Shown: positions 1 through 9,290 of the stretch, piece after piece
Position numbering within the stretch: the first letter of the stretch is position 1
How the letters are laid out: every line of letters starts with the position of its first letter
Assembly (NCBI RefSeq): GCF_036321025.1
Contig: NZ_JAZAPB010000002.1
Location: forward strand, 124,001 to 188,000
DNA length: 64,000 nucleotides
Source of the DNA: Alteraurantiacibacter hainanensis
Lineage (GTDB): Bacteria; Pseudomonadota; Alphaproteobacteria; Sphingomonadales; Sphingomonadaceae
Direction: 5' to 3'
The notes under the pieces: generated by a model
Told to the model about the DNA's origin: nothing
The model's database searches: none
What the model saw: the letters and a program-made list of their open reading frames with translations, nothing else
Made by a program: the position numbers and the translations under genes

Positions 1-724
1 TGCTCACGTCGCGCATGCGCAGGTCTGCCAGAACGCGTGACAGTTCGGTGTTCATGGCGAGCGGACCGGCAATGGGCACGAGGCCGTCCTCGGGATCGAG
101 ATCGATCACGACGGTGGGCGAATTGCCCGCGCAATCGCGCCGAACCGGCTGCAGGCTGGTGGGATCGGCCAGCATGGCGGAGGTCATCGGCAGGCCTTCG
201 CCCAGCGTGCGCATGGCATAGCCGTGCAGCGCGCCATAGCCTTCGCCCGCCGGCATGTTCAGCGCGGCCTGCGCGGCGGAGCGACCGGCGAGACGGTCAG
301 CTGCGGGATTGGCCGAAGCGGGAGGTTCTGTGAGGGGCTGGCTGGTCGCCAGTTCTTCCGCTGGCTGGGCGGGATCTTCGATGGCCGCAGGCGGAGCCTG
401 CTCCGGCTCGGCTGCAGCCGGTTCCGGAGCCGAGGGCGCGGCAGCCGGCACCGGCGGTTCGGCTGCGGCGAGGGCAGGGGTGGGCGTCGGAGCCGGAGTT
501 GGCCGCGCCACCGGAGCGGCCGCGTTCCGGATATCCACCTGTCCGTCCGAACGGGCATCGTCCGACACGCTGTTGCGAACCAGGGCACCACCCCCGGCGA
601 CGATCGGCAGGGCGGCCGCCGCGATGCATCCCTGCAGCGTCAGCGTGGCCACTCCCACGAAAAGGAGTTTGCCACACGGCACCGGCGCGCGCGTGGCTCT
701 ATCAAGAGGCCGCAGCTCAGGCAT
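1..724 (-). CDS. Membrane-anchored protein with Pro/Ala-rich linker, partial (C-terminus outside window)
   Basis: Not recognised with certainty. The frame opens at an ATG inside the end of scoA (ATG and the scoA TGA lie within an 8-base overlap), which suggests translational coupling. The N-terminus (MPELRPLDRA...) is followed by one hydrophobic stretch at about residues 18-45 (LLFVGVATLTLQG, then AAAALPIVAGGG), so it is probably inner-membrane anchored or exported. A long Pro/Ala/Glu-rich linker covers about residues 60-125 (TPAPTPTPALAAAEPPVPAA). The last visible part contains VVIDLDPEDGLVPIAGPLA. The D-x-D there resembles HAD phosphatase motif I, but the other HAD motifs would lie outside the window, so this is only a suggestion. 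High G+C third positions agree with a real reading frame. Confidence 0.6.
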   Translation of the reverse strand, partial: MPELRPLDRATRAPVPCGKLLFVGVATLTLQGCIAAAALPIVAGGGALVRNSVSDDARSDGQVDIRNAAAPVARPTPAPTPTPALAAAEPPVPAAAPSAPEPAAAEPEQAPPAAIEDPAQPAEELATSQPLTEPPASANPAADRLAGRSAAQAALNMPAGEGYGALHGYAMRTLGEGLPMTSAMLADPTSLQPVRRDCAGNSPTVVIDLDPEDGLVPIAGPLAMNTELSRVLADLRMRDVS

Positions 725-1436
725 TTTCGCGCTCGCGCGTGGTGACGAACTCGATCTTCTTGTCGTAGGGCGCGCCCACGACCATGCGATTGATGAAGAC
801 GCCTGGCAGGTGGATGCAATCGGGGTCCAGCGATCCGGCCGGCACCACTTCCTCCACTTCGGCGACGCAGATCTTGCCGCACGTGGCTGCAGGCTGGTTG
901 AAGTTGCGGGCCGTCTTGCGGAACACCAGGTTGCCGGTCTCGTCGGCCTTCCATGCCTTGATGATGGAAAGGTCGGCGAAGATCCCCTTTTCAAGGATGT
1001 AGTCTTCCGGCCCGTCGCCGGTATCGAACTGCTTCACTTCCTTGCCCTCGGCCACCTGCGTGCCGACGCCGGTCTTGGTGTAGAAACCGGGAATGCCCGC
1101 GCCGCCGGCCCGCATGCGTTCTGCCAGCGTTCCCTGCGGGCAGAACTCCACTTCCAGCTCTCCGGCAAGGTACTGTCGCTCGAATTCCTTGTTCTCGCCA
1201 ACGTAGGACGAGATCATCTTCGCCACCTGCTTGCTGCGCAGGAGCATGCCGATGCCTTCGTTGTCGATCCCGGCATTGTTGCTGGCGAAGGTGAGGTTCT
1301 TCACGCCGCTGTCCTGGATGGCCTTCAGCAGCCGTTCCGGAATGCCGCACAATCCAAAACCGCCGCTGGCAATCAGCATGCCATCTTTCAGCAGGCCTTC
1401 GAGAGCGGCTTCGGCGGACGGGAAGAGTTTCTGCAT
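717..1436 (-). CDS. scoA: 3-oxoacid (succinyl-CoA:acetoacetate) CoA-transferase subunit A
   Basis: Alpha subunit of the two-subunit 3-oxoacid CoA-transferase, which moves CoA from succinyl-CoA to acetoacetate or a related oxoacid in the cytoplasm. At 239 residues it matches the family length. The glycine-rich CoA-transferase signature ASGGFGLCGIPE lies near residue 25, followed by FASNNAGIDNEGIG and the FCPQGTLAERMRAGGAGIPG segment typical of subunit A. I chose the ATG at 1436 (MQKLFPSAEAA) because an AAGGA sits about 9 bases upstream; a further 41-residue upstream extension lacks family similarity. The catalytic glutamate of this enzyme is in subunit B, which is not seen in the window. The next gene downstream overlaps this stop codon but is not subunit B. 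Confidence 0.9.
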   Translation of the reverse strand: MQKLFPSAEAALEGLLKDGMLIASGGFGLCGIPERLLKAIQDSGVKNLTFASNNAGIDNEGIGMLLRSKQVAKMISSYVGENKEFERQYLAGELEVEFCPQGTLAERMRAGGAGIPGFYTKTGVGTQVAEGKEVKQFDTGDGPEDYILEKGIFADLSIIKAWKADETGNLVFRKTARNFNQPAATCGKICVAEVEEVVPAGSLDPDCIHLPGVFINRMVVGAPYDKKIEFVTTRERENA

Positions 1437-1679
1437 CGCGGCATCCTTGGCAGTGTTCGAAAGGAGTGTTTGCAGCGCATTAGAACCAAGTGTGGCGGCT
1501 GTCACCAGCCAAGGACGCGCGCTCCGCCCATGGAGGGCGATTCGTTGCGCAATGCACAATTCAACCGCCGAAAAGCATGCTGCGCCTGCGAAGTGAAGCG
1601 TCAGCAGTCGATACGCATGGATTTAGAGGTCTGAAATCTAATAAGAACAGATTGCAATTGCGTTTTCTGCAACAACCCG

Positions 1680-1790
1680 TGTTCTTTTCGCACTTGCGAG
1701 ATCGCGGTCATCCGCGCATATCTGCTCGTGCCTTTCAGGCATCCTCTCCCAAAACTTCCAGGCCCGGTCGGCAACGACCGGGCCTTTTTT
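1680..1790 (+). ncRNA. Candidate small RNA ending in an orphan terminator
   Basis: The 480-base gap between the divergent scoA and cdc48 genes carries a strong + strand intrinsic terminator with no + strand gene before it. Upstream is a single-stranded-looking pyrimidine stretch, CATCCTCTCCC (about 1740-1750), which resembles the anti-Shine-Dalgarno CU-rich loops of many alphaproteobacterial sRNAs. The 5' end is not defined and no family was recognised. The element is inferred from the terminator and its isolation only. Read-through control before cdc48 is an alternative. Confidence 0.25.
1761..1790 (+). terminator. Rho-independent terminator upstream of cdc48
   Basis: A perfect 9-bp stem, GGCCCGGTC paired with GACCGGGCC around a GGCAAC loop, is followed by six T on the + strand. 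The reverse strand lacks a T-run, so it acts on + transcription, although no annotated + gene precedes it. Confidence 0.85.
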
Positions 1791-1916
1791 CTTGCTCGCC
1801 TCAGCCGCCCGCCTGCGCGGGAAATCTCGGCACTATCCCGCTCCCGGCAGGTTTGAATTTCATGCGGCCCGTTCCTAGGTCCGCAATCGAGACAGGATCG
1901 GAGCAAGGACGAGACA

Positions 1917-4229
1917 ATGGCCGAGGCGGATGCAGCGAAAGTGGAAGAGGGTACGGTAAGGCTGCAGGTCGCCGCCGCCCGCCAGGAAGAATCGGGACGC
2001 GGCGTCGTGCGCATGCCGCGCAGCGCCTTCCAGAAGCTAGGCATCACCGAAGGCGATCCGGTGGAGATCGAGGGCAAGCGCGTTACCGTGGCCGTCGCCG
2101 CGCCGTCCTACAGCGAGGACGAGGCGCTCGACGTCATCAGGCTTGATGGCCTGCAGCGCGGCAACGCCGAAACCGCATCTGGCGAACACGTGCTCGTTCG
2201 CCGCGCCCAGACCAAGCCCGCCACCCGCGTGGTCTTCGCACCCTCGCGCCGCGAAATGCGCCTGCACGGCCCCAGCGAGGCGTTGAAGAGGGTGTTCTTC
2301 AAGCAGCCGCTGACCGCCGGTGACCTTGTCGCCACGCACGGTCAGCAGCCGGTGCAGAACGTGCCGCCCGAAGTGCGCCGCATGTTCAACGCACCTGCCT
2401 ATGCCCTCACGCAGATCCGCCTTCAGGTGGTCTCGACCAGTCCCAAGGGCTTCGTCCACATCGACGAGAATACCGAGGTGGAGCTGCGCACCGAGTTCGA
2501 GGAACCGCGCGATGCGCGCGGCATGATCAACTACGACGACGTCGGCGGGATGGAAGAGACCATCAAGGCGCTGCGCGAGATGGTGGAACTGCCGCTGCGC
2601 TACCCCGAACTGTTCACCCGCCTGGGCGTCGATCCGCCCAAGGGCGTCCTGCTGCACGGCCCGCCCGGAACCGGCAAGACCCGGCTGGCGCAGGCGGTAG
2701 CGAACGAATCGGATGCCGAGTTCTTCACCATCAACGGCCCCGAAATCATGGGCTCGGCCTATGGCGAATCGGAAAAGCGCCTGCGCGAGGTTTTCGAGGA
2801 GGCCGAACGCAGCCAGCCGGCCATCGTCTTCATCGACGAGATCGACTCCATCGCTCCCAAGCGCGAGCGGGTGCAGGGCGAGGCGGAAAAGCGCCTCGTC
2901 GCCCAGCTGCTGACGCTGATGGACGGATTGCAGGCGCGCGCCAACCTGGTGGTGATCGCCGCCACCAACAGGCCCGACGCCATCGACGAAGCCCTGCGCC
3001 GGCCGGGCCGTTTCGATCGCGAGATCGTGATCGGCGTGCCCGACGAGAATGGGCGGCGCGAGATCCTGGCCATCCACACGCGCGGCATGCCGCTGGGTGA
3101 GGGAGTGGACCTGAAGGAGCTTTCGCGCTCCACCCACGGCTTCGTCGGCGCCGACCTCGCTGCCCTGGCGCGCGAGGCGGCGATCGAGGCCGTGCGCCGC
3201 ATCATGCCCAAGCTCGACCTCGATGCACGCGAGATCCCCGCCGAGGTGCTGGAGGAGCTCTGCGTCGAGAAGAACGACTTCCGCGAGGCCCTGAAGCGTG
3301 TGCAGCCCAGTGCCATGCGCGAGGTGATGGTCCAGGCTCCCACCGTGGGCTGGGAAGACCTGGGCGGTCTCGACAGCGCCATAACCTCGCTGAAGGAAGG
3401 CGTGGAACTGCCGCTGAAGAACCCCCGCGCTTTCGAGCGGCTGGGGATTCGCCCCGCCAAGGGGTTCCTGCTCTACGGCCCGCCCGGAACCGGCAAGACC
3501 CTGCTGGCCAAGGCCGTCGCGAAAGAGGCCGAGGCCAACTTCATCTCCATCAAGAGCAGCGATTTGCTCAGCAAGTGGTACGGCGAAAGCGAGCAGCAGA
3601 TAGCCAAGATGTTCGCCCGCGCCCGCTCCGTCGCGCCGTGCGTCATCTTCATCGACGAGATCGACAGCCTCGTGCCCGCGCGCGGGTCCTCCGCCAACGA
3701 ACCGCAGGTGACGGCGCGCGTGGTCAACACGATCCTGGCCGAAATGGACGGGATGGAGGAAATGTCCTCCATCGTGGTGATCGGTGCGACCAACCGGCCC
3801 ACCCTGGTGGACCCCGCGCTGCTGCGTCCGGGCCGCTTCGACGAACTGGTCTATGTCGGTGCGCCCGACCAGGCCGGACGCGAGCACATCCTGCGCATCC
3901 ACACGTCGGCCATGCCGATGGCGGACGACGTGGACCTGGCGGCCATCGCGAAGGAAGCCGAGCGCTTCACCGGGGCCGACCTTGAGGATGTGGTGCGCCG
4001 CGCCGGCCTCAACGCCATCCGCCGCACCAATGGCGCGCCGGAGCAGGTGACGAAGGTCGATTTCACTGCGGCCCTCAAGGACTCGCGCCCCACGGTGACG
4101 CCGAAGATGGAAGAGGAATACAAAAAGATGAAGGGCGAGCTGAAGAAGCGCGCGCTGGAGGTCAATCCCATCGGCTTCATCACCGAAGGCATGGTGGAAT
4201 CGACCCGCGAGAAGAAGCACGGGCCGTAG
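1917..4229 (+). CDS. CDC48/VCP-family AAA ATPase
   Basis: Double-ring AAA+ unfoldase of the CDC48/p97 family, a class best known from archaea and eukaryotes. The 770-residue protein has an N-terminal double-psi barrel region (about residues 10-195). The D1 ATPase follows, with Walker A GPPGTGKT near residue 248, Walker B FIDEIDS near 304 and RRPGRFDRE with the arginine fingers. D2 has a second GPPGTGKT near 521, FIDEIDS near 575 and LRPGRFDELV. Both ATP sites therefore look intact. It is a single-gene unit with its own upstream gap. In bacteria the substrates and adaptors are mostly unknown; a role in protein unfolding or complex disassembly is inferred from the family. The ATG at 1917 follows a purine-rich AAGGACGAGAC stretch. 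Confidence 0.93.
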   Translation: MAEADAAKVEEGTVRLQVAAARQEESGRGVVRMPRSAFQKLGITEGDPVEIEGKRVTVAVAAPSYSEDEALDVIRLDGLQRGNAETASGEHVLVRRAQTKPATRVVFAPSRREMRLHGPSEALKRVFFKQPLTAGDLVATHGQQPVQNVPPEVRRMFNAPAYALTQIRLQVVSTSPKGFVHIDENTEVELRTEFEEPRDARGMINYDDVGGMEETIKALREMVELPLRYPELFTRLGVDPPKGVLLHGPPGTGKTRLAQAVANESDAEFFTINGPEIMGSAYGESEKRLREVFEEAERSQPAIVFIDEIDSIAPKRERVQGEAEKRLVAQLLTLMDGLQARANLVVIAATNRPDAIDEALRRPGRFDREIVIGVPDENGRREILAIHTRGMPLGEGVDLKELSRSTHGFVGADLAALAREAAIEAVRRIMPKLDLDAREIPAEVLEELCVEKNDFREALKRVQPSAMREVMVQAPTVGWEDLGGLDSAITSLKEGVELPLKNPRAFERLGIRPAKGFLLYGPPGTGKTLLAKAVAKEAEANFISIKSSDLLSKWYGESEQQIAKMFARARSVAPCVIFIDEIDSLVPARGSSANEPQVTARVVNTILAEMDGMEEMSSIVVIGATNRPTLVDPALLRPGRFDELVYVGAPDQAGREHILRIHTSAMPMADDVDLAAIAKEAERFTGADLEDVVRRAGLNAIRRTNGAPEQVTKVDFTAALKDSRPTVTPKMEEEYKKMKGELKKRALEVNPIGFITEGMVESTREKKHGP

Positions 4230-4297
4230 GCGGGGCCTAACTCCGGGCGGACAATGATGATGGAACATGGTAGCGCTTCAGCGTGGAGGGCTTGGCC

Positions 4298-5008
4298 ATG
4301 TTTCATCGCCGCATGCTGGGGTATCTCAAGGAGCAGAACTGGTTCGCCGTCATCGTCGAATTCCTGATCGTCGTCCTCGGGGTGTTCCTGGGCATACAGG
4401 CATCGAACTGGAACGAGGCGCGCGCCGAACAACGACTGGGCGAGGCCTACCTCGATGGATTCCGGGCGGACTTGCTGGCCGACAGCCGGATGCTGACGGA
4501 GGAAATCGAAGGACGCCGCGCGCAAAGTCAGGACGCTCTAGCCGTGCTTGAATTCTATGATGGGCGCGAGTTGGAACCGGCGCTTTTCTTCGAAGCATTC
4601 TACTCCGCCCTCTATTCCCGGCAGACGCAGCCGAACCGGAACACGATGGACGAGGTGCTGAATGCAGGCGCGCTGCATCTCATTGAAGACGACGATGTCC
4701 GGCTTGGCCTGCTCGACCTGCAGGCAACCTACAGGAACATCGAAGCCAGCGAAGAGCATCTCTCGCGGGACTTCGACCAGTATCTCTACGACCCGACGTT
4801 TTCCTCCATTCCCGTCCAGATTGCCGGGCCATGGCAAGATACACCCGCCTTGCGGCGCGATGCGCAGGCGCTGCTCGATGATACCAGGATCGAGAACGGG
4901 CTGCGGCTGGTCGTTGCCAACCTGCAGCTTCCCGGCGGGATAGAAGACGAGCTCGAAGTCGCGAAGGCGCAAGTCGACGATCTGCTGCGCCGGATACCGG
5001 AAGGCTAG
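4298..5008 (+). CDS. DUF6090-type membrane protein
   Basis: A 236-residue protein with a short N-terminal cytoplasmic stretch and one membrane helix, FAVIVEFLIVVLGVFLGIQA, at about residues 17-37. An ASNWNEAR sequence and a long soluble, acidic, helical domain follow. This combination (NWF...GIQASNWNE) is characteristic of the DUF6090 family, whose function is unknown. I chose the ATG at 4298 because GGAGGG ends 7 bases before it; a GTG 15 bases upstream lies before that ribosome site. It follows cdc48 by 68 bases on the same strand, but a functional link is not shown. Confidence 0.8.
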   Translation: MFHRRMLGYLKEQNWFAVIVEFLIVVLGVFLGIQASNWNEARAEQRLGEAYLDGFRADLLADSRMLTEEIEGRRAQSQDALAVLEFYDGRELEPALFFEAFYSALYSRQTQPNRNTMDEVLNAGALHLIEDDDVRLGLLDLQATYRNIEASEEHLSRDFDQYLYDPTFSSIPVQIAGPWQDTPALRRDAQALLDDTRIENGLRLVVANLQLPGGIEDELEVAKAQVDDLLRRIPEG

Positions 5009-5050
5009 CGTCCCGCCAGCCCGGCAGCCTTGCGGGTAAGGGAGTAACTC

Positions 5051-6163
5051 CTAATCCTTGCCCGAGGTCATACCCGCTTCCCCGCCTTCCCACAGCGCTT
5101 CTGCGGCAGAGGCCACGCGGCGCACGGCGATGGCTTCGGGCATGTTTTCGCGGATGAAGGCGAGCATGCCTTCGCGGATCTGGCAGCGCAGGTCGAAGGC
5201 GGTTGCGGCGTTCTCGGCGCTCATCAGCAGGCGCAGTTCCATCGAATCGAGCGTGGTGTCCGTGACCTGCACCGCTTTCACCCGCTTGTCCCAGTTGGCA
5301 TTGGCCTCGATCTGCCGCTCGAACTCGGCACGCAAACGGGGTACGTCGGCCAGCGGGTCGAGGTGCAGGAACACGGTGCCAAGCAGTTCTGCGCCCTGCC
5401 GCGTCCAGTTCTCGAAGGGTTCCTCCAGGAACTTGTTCACCGGCACCACCAGCCGCCGCTCGTCCCAGATGCGCACCACGACATAGGTGGTGCGGATATC
5501 TTCGATCTTGCCCCACTCGCCCTCGACGATCACCACGTCGTCGATGCGGATCGGCTCTGTCAGGGCCATCTGCAGGCCGCCGATAAGCGCCTTCAAAGCG
5601 GGCTGGGCCGCCGCGCCTACCGCCAGCGCGGCAAGGCCGGCAGACGCCATCAGAGTGACCCCGATGTCGCGAACGCCGGGGATGGAGAGCAGCATCAGGC
5701 CCACGGTGATGAAGATGATCACGAAGGTGCCGATGCGGCTGAAGATGGCGAGCCGGGTGCGCCGCCGCCGCGCCTGCAGGTTGTCCACGACGTCGATATC
5801 GGCGCGCATCGTCATCGCGGCGACGAGGGCGCGCATGATGGCCAGGGCAATCCAGCCGATCAGTGCGGGCATCACGAAGCCGGCGATCTTCTCCCACGCC
5901 GCGTCCAGCCGCGGGACTTCGCGCGCCGCCAGTACGATGCCCAGAGCCACCATCGCCCACTTCGTCGGTCGCGCCAGGTGCTTGACCACGACATTGTCCG
6001 TCTCGCTGTCGCTGGCATGGGCGACCTTGCGCAGGATGCCGAACAGGATGCGATAGGCGATCAGCGCCACGATCACGCCGATGGCGGCGGCCAGTGCGGC
6101 CACGAGCCAGGCTTCCGCCGGATCGGGGATGGCTTCGCGCAGGGAGGTCAGCATCTCGTCCAT
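5051..6163 (-). CDS. Small-conductance mechanosensitive channel (MscS family)
   Basis: Inner-membrane channel expected to open under membrane tension and release solutes during hypo-osmotic shock. The 370 residues contain about five hydrophobic helices, including LVAALAAAIGVIVALIAYRI near residue 20. The pore-lining helix is Gly/Ala-rich (TLMASAGLAALAVGAAAQ, near residue 170), followed by the MscS beta-domain start ALTEPIRIDDVVIVEGEWG, where the family normally reads PFxVGDxI. The C-terminal alpha/beta vestibule ends at GEAGMTSGKD. It lies 39 bases downstream of polA on the same strand and may be cotranscribed with it. Confidence 0.9.
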   Translation of the reverse strand: MDEMLTSLREAIPDPAEAWLVAALAAAIGVIVALIAYRILFGILRKVAHASDSETDNVVVKHLARPTKWAMVALGIVLAAREVPRLDAAWEKIAGFVMPALIGWIALAIMRALVAAMTMRADIDVVDNLQARRRRTRLAIFSRIGTFVIIFITVGLMLLSIPGVRDIGVTLMASAGLAALAVGAAAQPALKALIGGLQMALTEPIRIDDVVIVEGEWGKIEDIRTTYVVVRIWDERRLVVPVNKFLEEPFENWTRQGAELLGTVFLHLDPLADVPRLRAEFERQIEANANWDKRVKAVQVTDTTLDSMELRLLMSAENAATAFDLRCQIREGMLAFIRENMPEAIAVRRVASAAEALWEGGEAGMTSGKD

Positions 6164-6202
6164 GGTGCAGTGCAGTAAAGCCCGCGGCGCGGGCCCGCAA
6201 GG

Positions 6203-9085
6203 TCAGTGGGCGGCATCCCAGCTGGCACCGGTGCCGATCTCGATGCCCAGCGGCACGCTCAGTTCCACCGCAGGCAGCGCTGCCTCGGCCATGACACGCT
6301 CGATCACCGGAGACGCCGCCTCGACGTCGCCTTCCGGCAGTTCGAACACCAGTTCGTCGTGCACCTGCAGCAGCATGCGCACCCCCTTGCCGTTGTCCGG
6401 GCCGAGGCCGGCATCGGACAAGGCGGGCAGCATGCGGGCCATGGCGCGCTTGATGATATCGGCGCTGGTCCCCTGGATCGGCGCGTTGATCGCCGCGCGT
6501 TCGGACCCCTGCCGCTCCGCCTGGTTCTTCGAATTGATGCGCGGGAACCACGTCTTGCGACCGAACAGCGTCTCCGAATAGCCCTTTGCCCGCACCGTCT
6601 CCAGGGTCTCGTGAATGTAGTTCTGGATGCCGGGAAAGCGCTTGAAATAGGTGTCGATCACCTCCTGCGCCTCATCCGGCTCCACGCCAAGCCGGCCTGC
6701 GAGGCCCCAGCGCGAAATGCCGTAGAGAATGGCGAAGTTGATCGTCTTGGCCTTGGCGCGGGTGTCGCGGTCGACTTCTCCGTACATCTCCTTCGCGGTG
6801 CGGGCGTGGATGTCCTCACCCTGGCCGAAGGCTTCCTTCAGTTCGGGAACATCGGCCATGTGCGCGGCCAGGCGCAGCTCGATCTGCGAATAGTCCGCCG
6901 CCAGCAGCACGTTGCCCTCGTCCGGCACGAAGGCCTTGCGGATCTGCCGCCCGATCTCGGTACGGATGGGAATGTTCTGGAGGTTTGGATCGGTGGACGA
7001 AAGGCGCCCCGTCTGCGCGCCGACCAGCGAATAGCTGGTGTGCACCCGGCTGGTCTCGGAATTGATCGCTTCCTGCAGGGCGTCGGTATAGGTGCTCTTC
7101 AGCTTCGACAGCTGGCGGTATTCCAGCACCTTGTCGGCGATGGTCGCGCCCTGCGCGCTAAGCCTTTCCAGCACCGCCTGGTCGGTGGAGTACTGCCCGC
7201 TCTTGCCCTTGCGGCCGCCCTTGTAGCCCATCTTGTCGAACAGGATGTCGCCCAGCTGCTTGGGGCTGCCGATGGTGAATTCCTCGCCCGCCTCGGCGTG
7301 GATTTCGCCCTCGATGCGCGCGGTGGTTTCGGCGAACTGCTCCGAAAGGCGCGAAAGCTCGGCGCGGTCCACCTTGATGCCTTCGCGTTCCATCGCGGCC
7401 ACCACCGGAATCAGTGGGCGGTCGACCCGCTCGTAGATGCGCGTCGCCCCTTCCAGCGGGAGGCGGCGATGGAGGTGCTGGTAAAGCCGCCAGGTCACGT
7501 CGGCGTCCTCCGCGGCGTATTCGGTGGCCTTGTCGAGTGGCACTTCGCTGAAGGGAATGGCCTTCTTGCCCGTGCCGCAGATATCCTTGAACTTCAGGCA
7601 GGTGTGGCCGAGATGGCGTTCCGCCAGTTCGTCCATGCCGTGTCCGCCGCCGATGCCCGATTCCTCGCGGCCCGCATCCATGGCGAAGCTCACGATCATC
7701 GTGTCGTGCACCGGTGCAAGGTCGATCCCGGCGCAGCGTTTCAGCACGTTGATATCGTATTTGACGTTCTGCCCCACCTTCAGCACCGCTTCGCTTTCCA
7801 GGAGCGGCTTGATGGCGGCGAGAGCGGCGGAGCGTTCGACCTGCTCGGGCTTCTCGTCGAACATGTCGCTGCCGCCGTGCGCCAGCGGCACGTAGCAGGC
7901 ATCGTTCGGCCCAAGCGCAAGGCTGAAGCCGACGAGGTCGCAGGCCATGGCATCGAGATCGCTCGTTTCCGTATCCACTGCCACCAGCCGCGCGGCAAAG
8001 GCGCGCCCCACCCAGTGTTTCAGCCGTTCCAGCGTCTGCACGCATTCATAGGTGCTGCGGTCGACAGCGGGCCAGTCGGGCAGGGGCTGTGTGTTACCGC
8101 CCGGAGCCGCCGCCTCGCCCTTGGTATCCTGCTTCGCCGGATTGAGGTCTGTCGCGCGGTTGGGGCTGCCGTTGCCCGCGCCCAGTCGGCGCAGCAGGCT
8201 CATGAAGCCGTGGGTCTCGAGGAATTGCGCCAGCGGTTCGCTGGGCACCCCGTCTAGCTTGAACTCGGCGAGATCCTGCGGAAGCGGGCAGTCTTCCTTC
8301 AGGGTCACGAGCACGCGCGAAAGCTCGGCATCGCCGCGATGCTCGATCAGCCGTTCCTTGAGCTTGCTTGTCTTCATGCCCTCGGCAGCGTCCAGCGCGG
8401 CGGTGAGGCTGCCGTGCTCGGCGATCAGCTTGCTGGCGGTTTTCGGGCCGACGCCGAAGATGCCGGGAATGTTGTCGACCGAATCGCCCATCAGCGCCAG
8501 CACGTCGCCCACCAGCTCGGGGGGCACCCCGAACTTCTCGATCACCTCGTCGCGCCCGATGCGGGCGTTCTTCATGGTGTCGAGCATGTCGATGCAGCCG
8601 CCTTCGGCAACGCCCTCTTCCAGCTCATCCTGGGCGCATTGGCCGATCAGCTGCATCAGGTCCTTGTCGGAAGACACGATGGTGACGTCCCAACCCCTGC
8701 GGGTGGCCGCACGCGCATAGCTGGCGATCATGTCGTCCGCCTCCACGTCCGGTTCCTCGATGCAGGGCAGGGAGAAAGCGCGCGTCGCATCGCGGATCAG
8801 CGGGAACTGCGGCACCAGATCCTCGGGCGGAGGCGGGCGGTTGGCCTTGTACTCGCTGTAGATCTCGTTGCGGAACGACTGGCTCGACTTGTCGAGAATG
8901 ACGGCAAGGTGCGTCGGGCCCTCAGCCTTGTCCAGGTCCTCCGCCAGCTTCCACAGCATGGTGGTGTAGCCATAGACCGCGCCCACCGGCGTCCCTTGCG
9001 GATTGGTCAGCGGCGGAAGGCGGTGATAGGCGCGGAAGATATAGGCCGAACCATCGACCAGGTAGAGATGCTGCTTGTCGGCCAT
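6203..9085 (-). CDS. polA: DNA polymerase I
   Basis: Repair and Okazaki-fragment-processing DNA polymerase with three domains, 960 residues. The 5'-3' nuclease (about 1-300) opens with LYLVDGSAYIFRAYH. The proofreading 3'-5' exonuclease keeps the DxE metal motif (AVDTETSDLD, near 370). The polymerase domain has motif A LLAADYSQIELRLAAH (near 728), motif B RAKAKTINFAILYGIS (near 780) and motif C LLQVHDELVFE (near 905). All catalytic carboxylates appear present, so it should be active in replication repair. The ATG at 9085 gives MADKQHLYLVDG, a usual start for alphaproteobacterial PolA. Confidence 0.97.
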   Translation of the reverse strand: MADKQHLYLVDGSAYIFRAYHRLPPLTNPQGTPVGAVYGYTTMLWKLAEDLDKAEGPTHLAVILDKSSQSFRNEIYSEYKANRPPPPEDLVPQFPLIRDATRAFSLPCIEEPDVEADDMIASYARAATRRGWDVTIVSSDKDLMQLIGQCAQDELEEGVAEGGCIDMLDTMKNARIGRDEVIEKFGVPPELVGDVLALMGDSVDNIPGIFGVGPKTASKLIAEHGSLTAALDAAEGMKTSKLKERLIEHRGDAELSRVLVTLKEDCPLPQDLAEFKLDGVPSEPLAQFLETHGFMSLLRRLGAGNGSPNRATDLNPAKQDTKGEAAAPGGNTQPLPDWPAVDRSTYECVQTLERLKHWVGRAFAARLVAVDTETSDLDAMACDLVGFSLALGPNDACYVPLAHGGSDMFDEKPEQVERSAALAAIKPLLESEAVLKVGQNVKYDINVLKRCAGIDLAPVHDTMIVSFAMDAGREESGIGGGHGMDELAERHLGHTCLKFKDICGTGKKAIPFSEVPLDKATEYAAEDADVTWRLYQHLHRRLPLEGATRIYERVDRPLIPVVAAMEREGIKVDRAELSRLSEQFAETTARIEGEIHAEAGEEFTIGSPKQLGDILFDKMGYKGGRKGKSGQYSTDQAVLERLSAQGATIADKVLEYRQLSKLKSTYTDALQEAINSETSRVHTSYSLVGAQTGRLSSTDPNLQNIPIRTEIGRQIRKAFVPDEGNVLLAADYSQIELRLAAHMADVPELKEAFGQGEDIHARTAKEMYGEVDRDTRAKAKTINFAILYGISRWGLAGRLGVEPDEAQEVIDTYFKRFPGIQNYIHETLETVRAKGYSETLFGRKTWFPRINSKNQAERQGSERAAINAPIQGTSADIIKRAMARMLPALSDAGLGPDNGKGVRMLLQVHDELVFELPEGDVEAASPVIERVMAEAALPAVELSVPLGIEIGTGASWDAAH

Positions 9086-9167
9086 GGGTGCCTGCTAGCA
9101 CGCAGTCCCGCCCCCTGTAAGCACCAATCGGCCTGCCTTATTCTCGCCCTCCGTTCGCCGCATTTGC

Positions 9168-9200
9168 GCCACATTCCGCTTGCGAAAGGTAGAATGTGGC
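9168..9200. repeat. Inverted repeat between polA and the acidic lipoprotein gene
   Basis: GCCACATTC and GAATGTGGC form perfect 9-bp arms around a 15-base spacer in the 205-base divergent region. It could be a protein-binding dyad or a hairpin in the leader of the + strand gene. There is no T-run, so it is not a terminator. Confidence 0.55.
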
Positions 9201-9290
9201 ATTATTTGGGCACCAGAGCCAGCGGAAGGGTTGGCTTCGGGACGGGCAGCAGCCTCTCCCAAAAATGTGTAATTCAAGGGGTTTATACCT

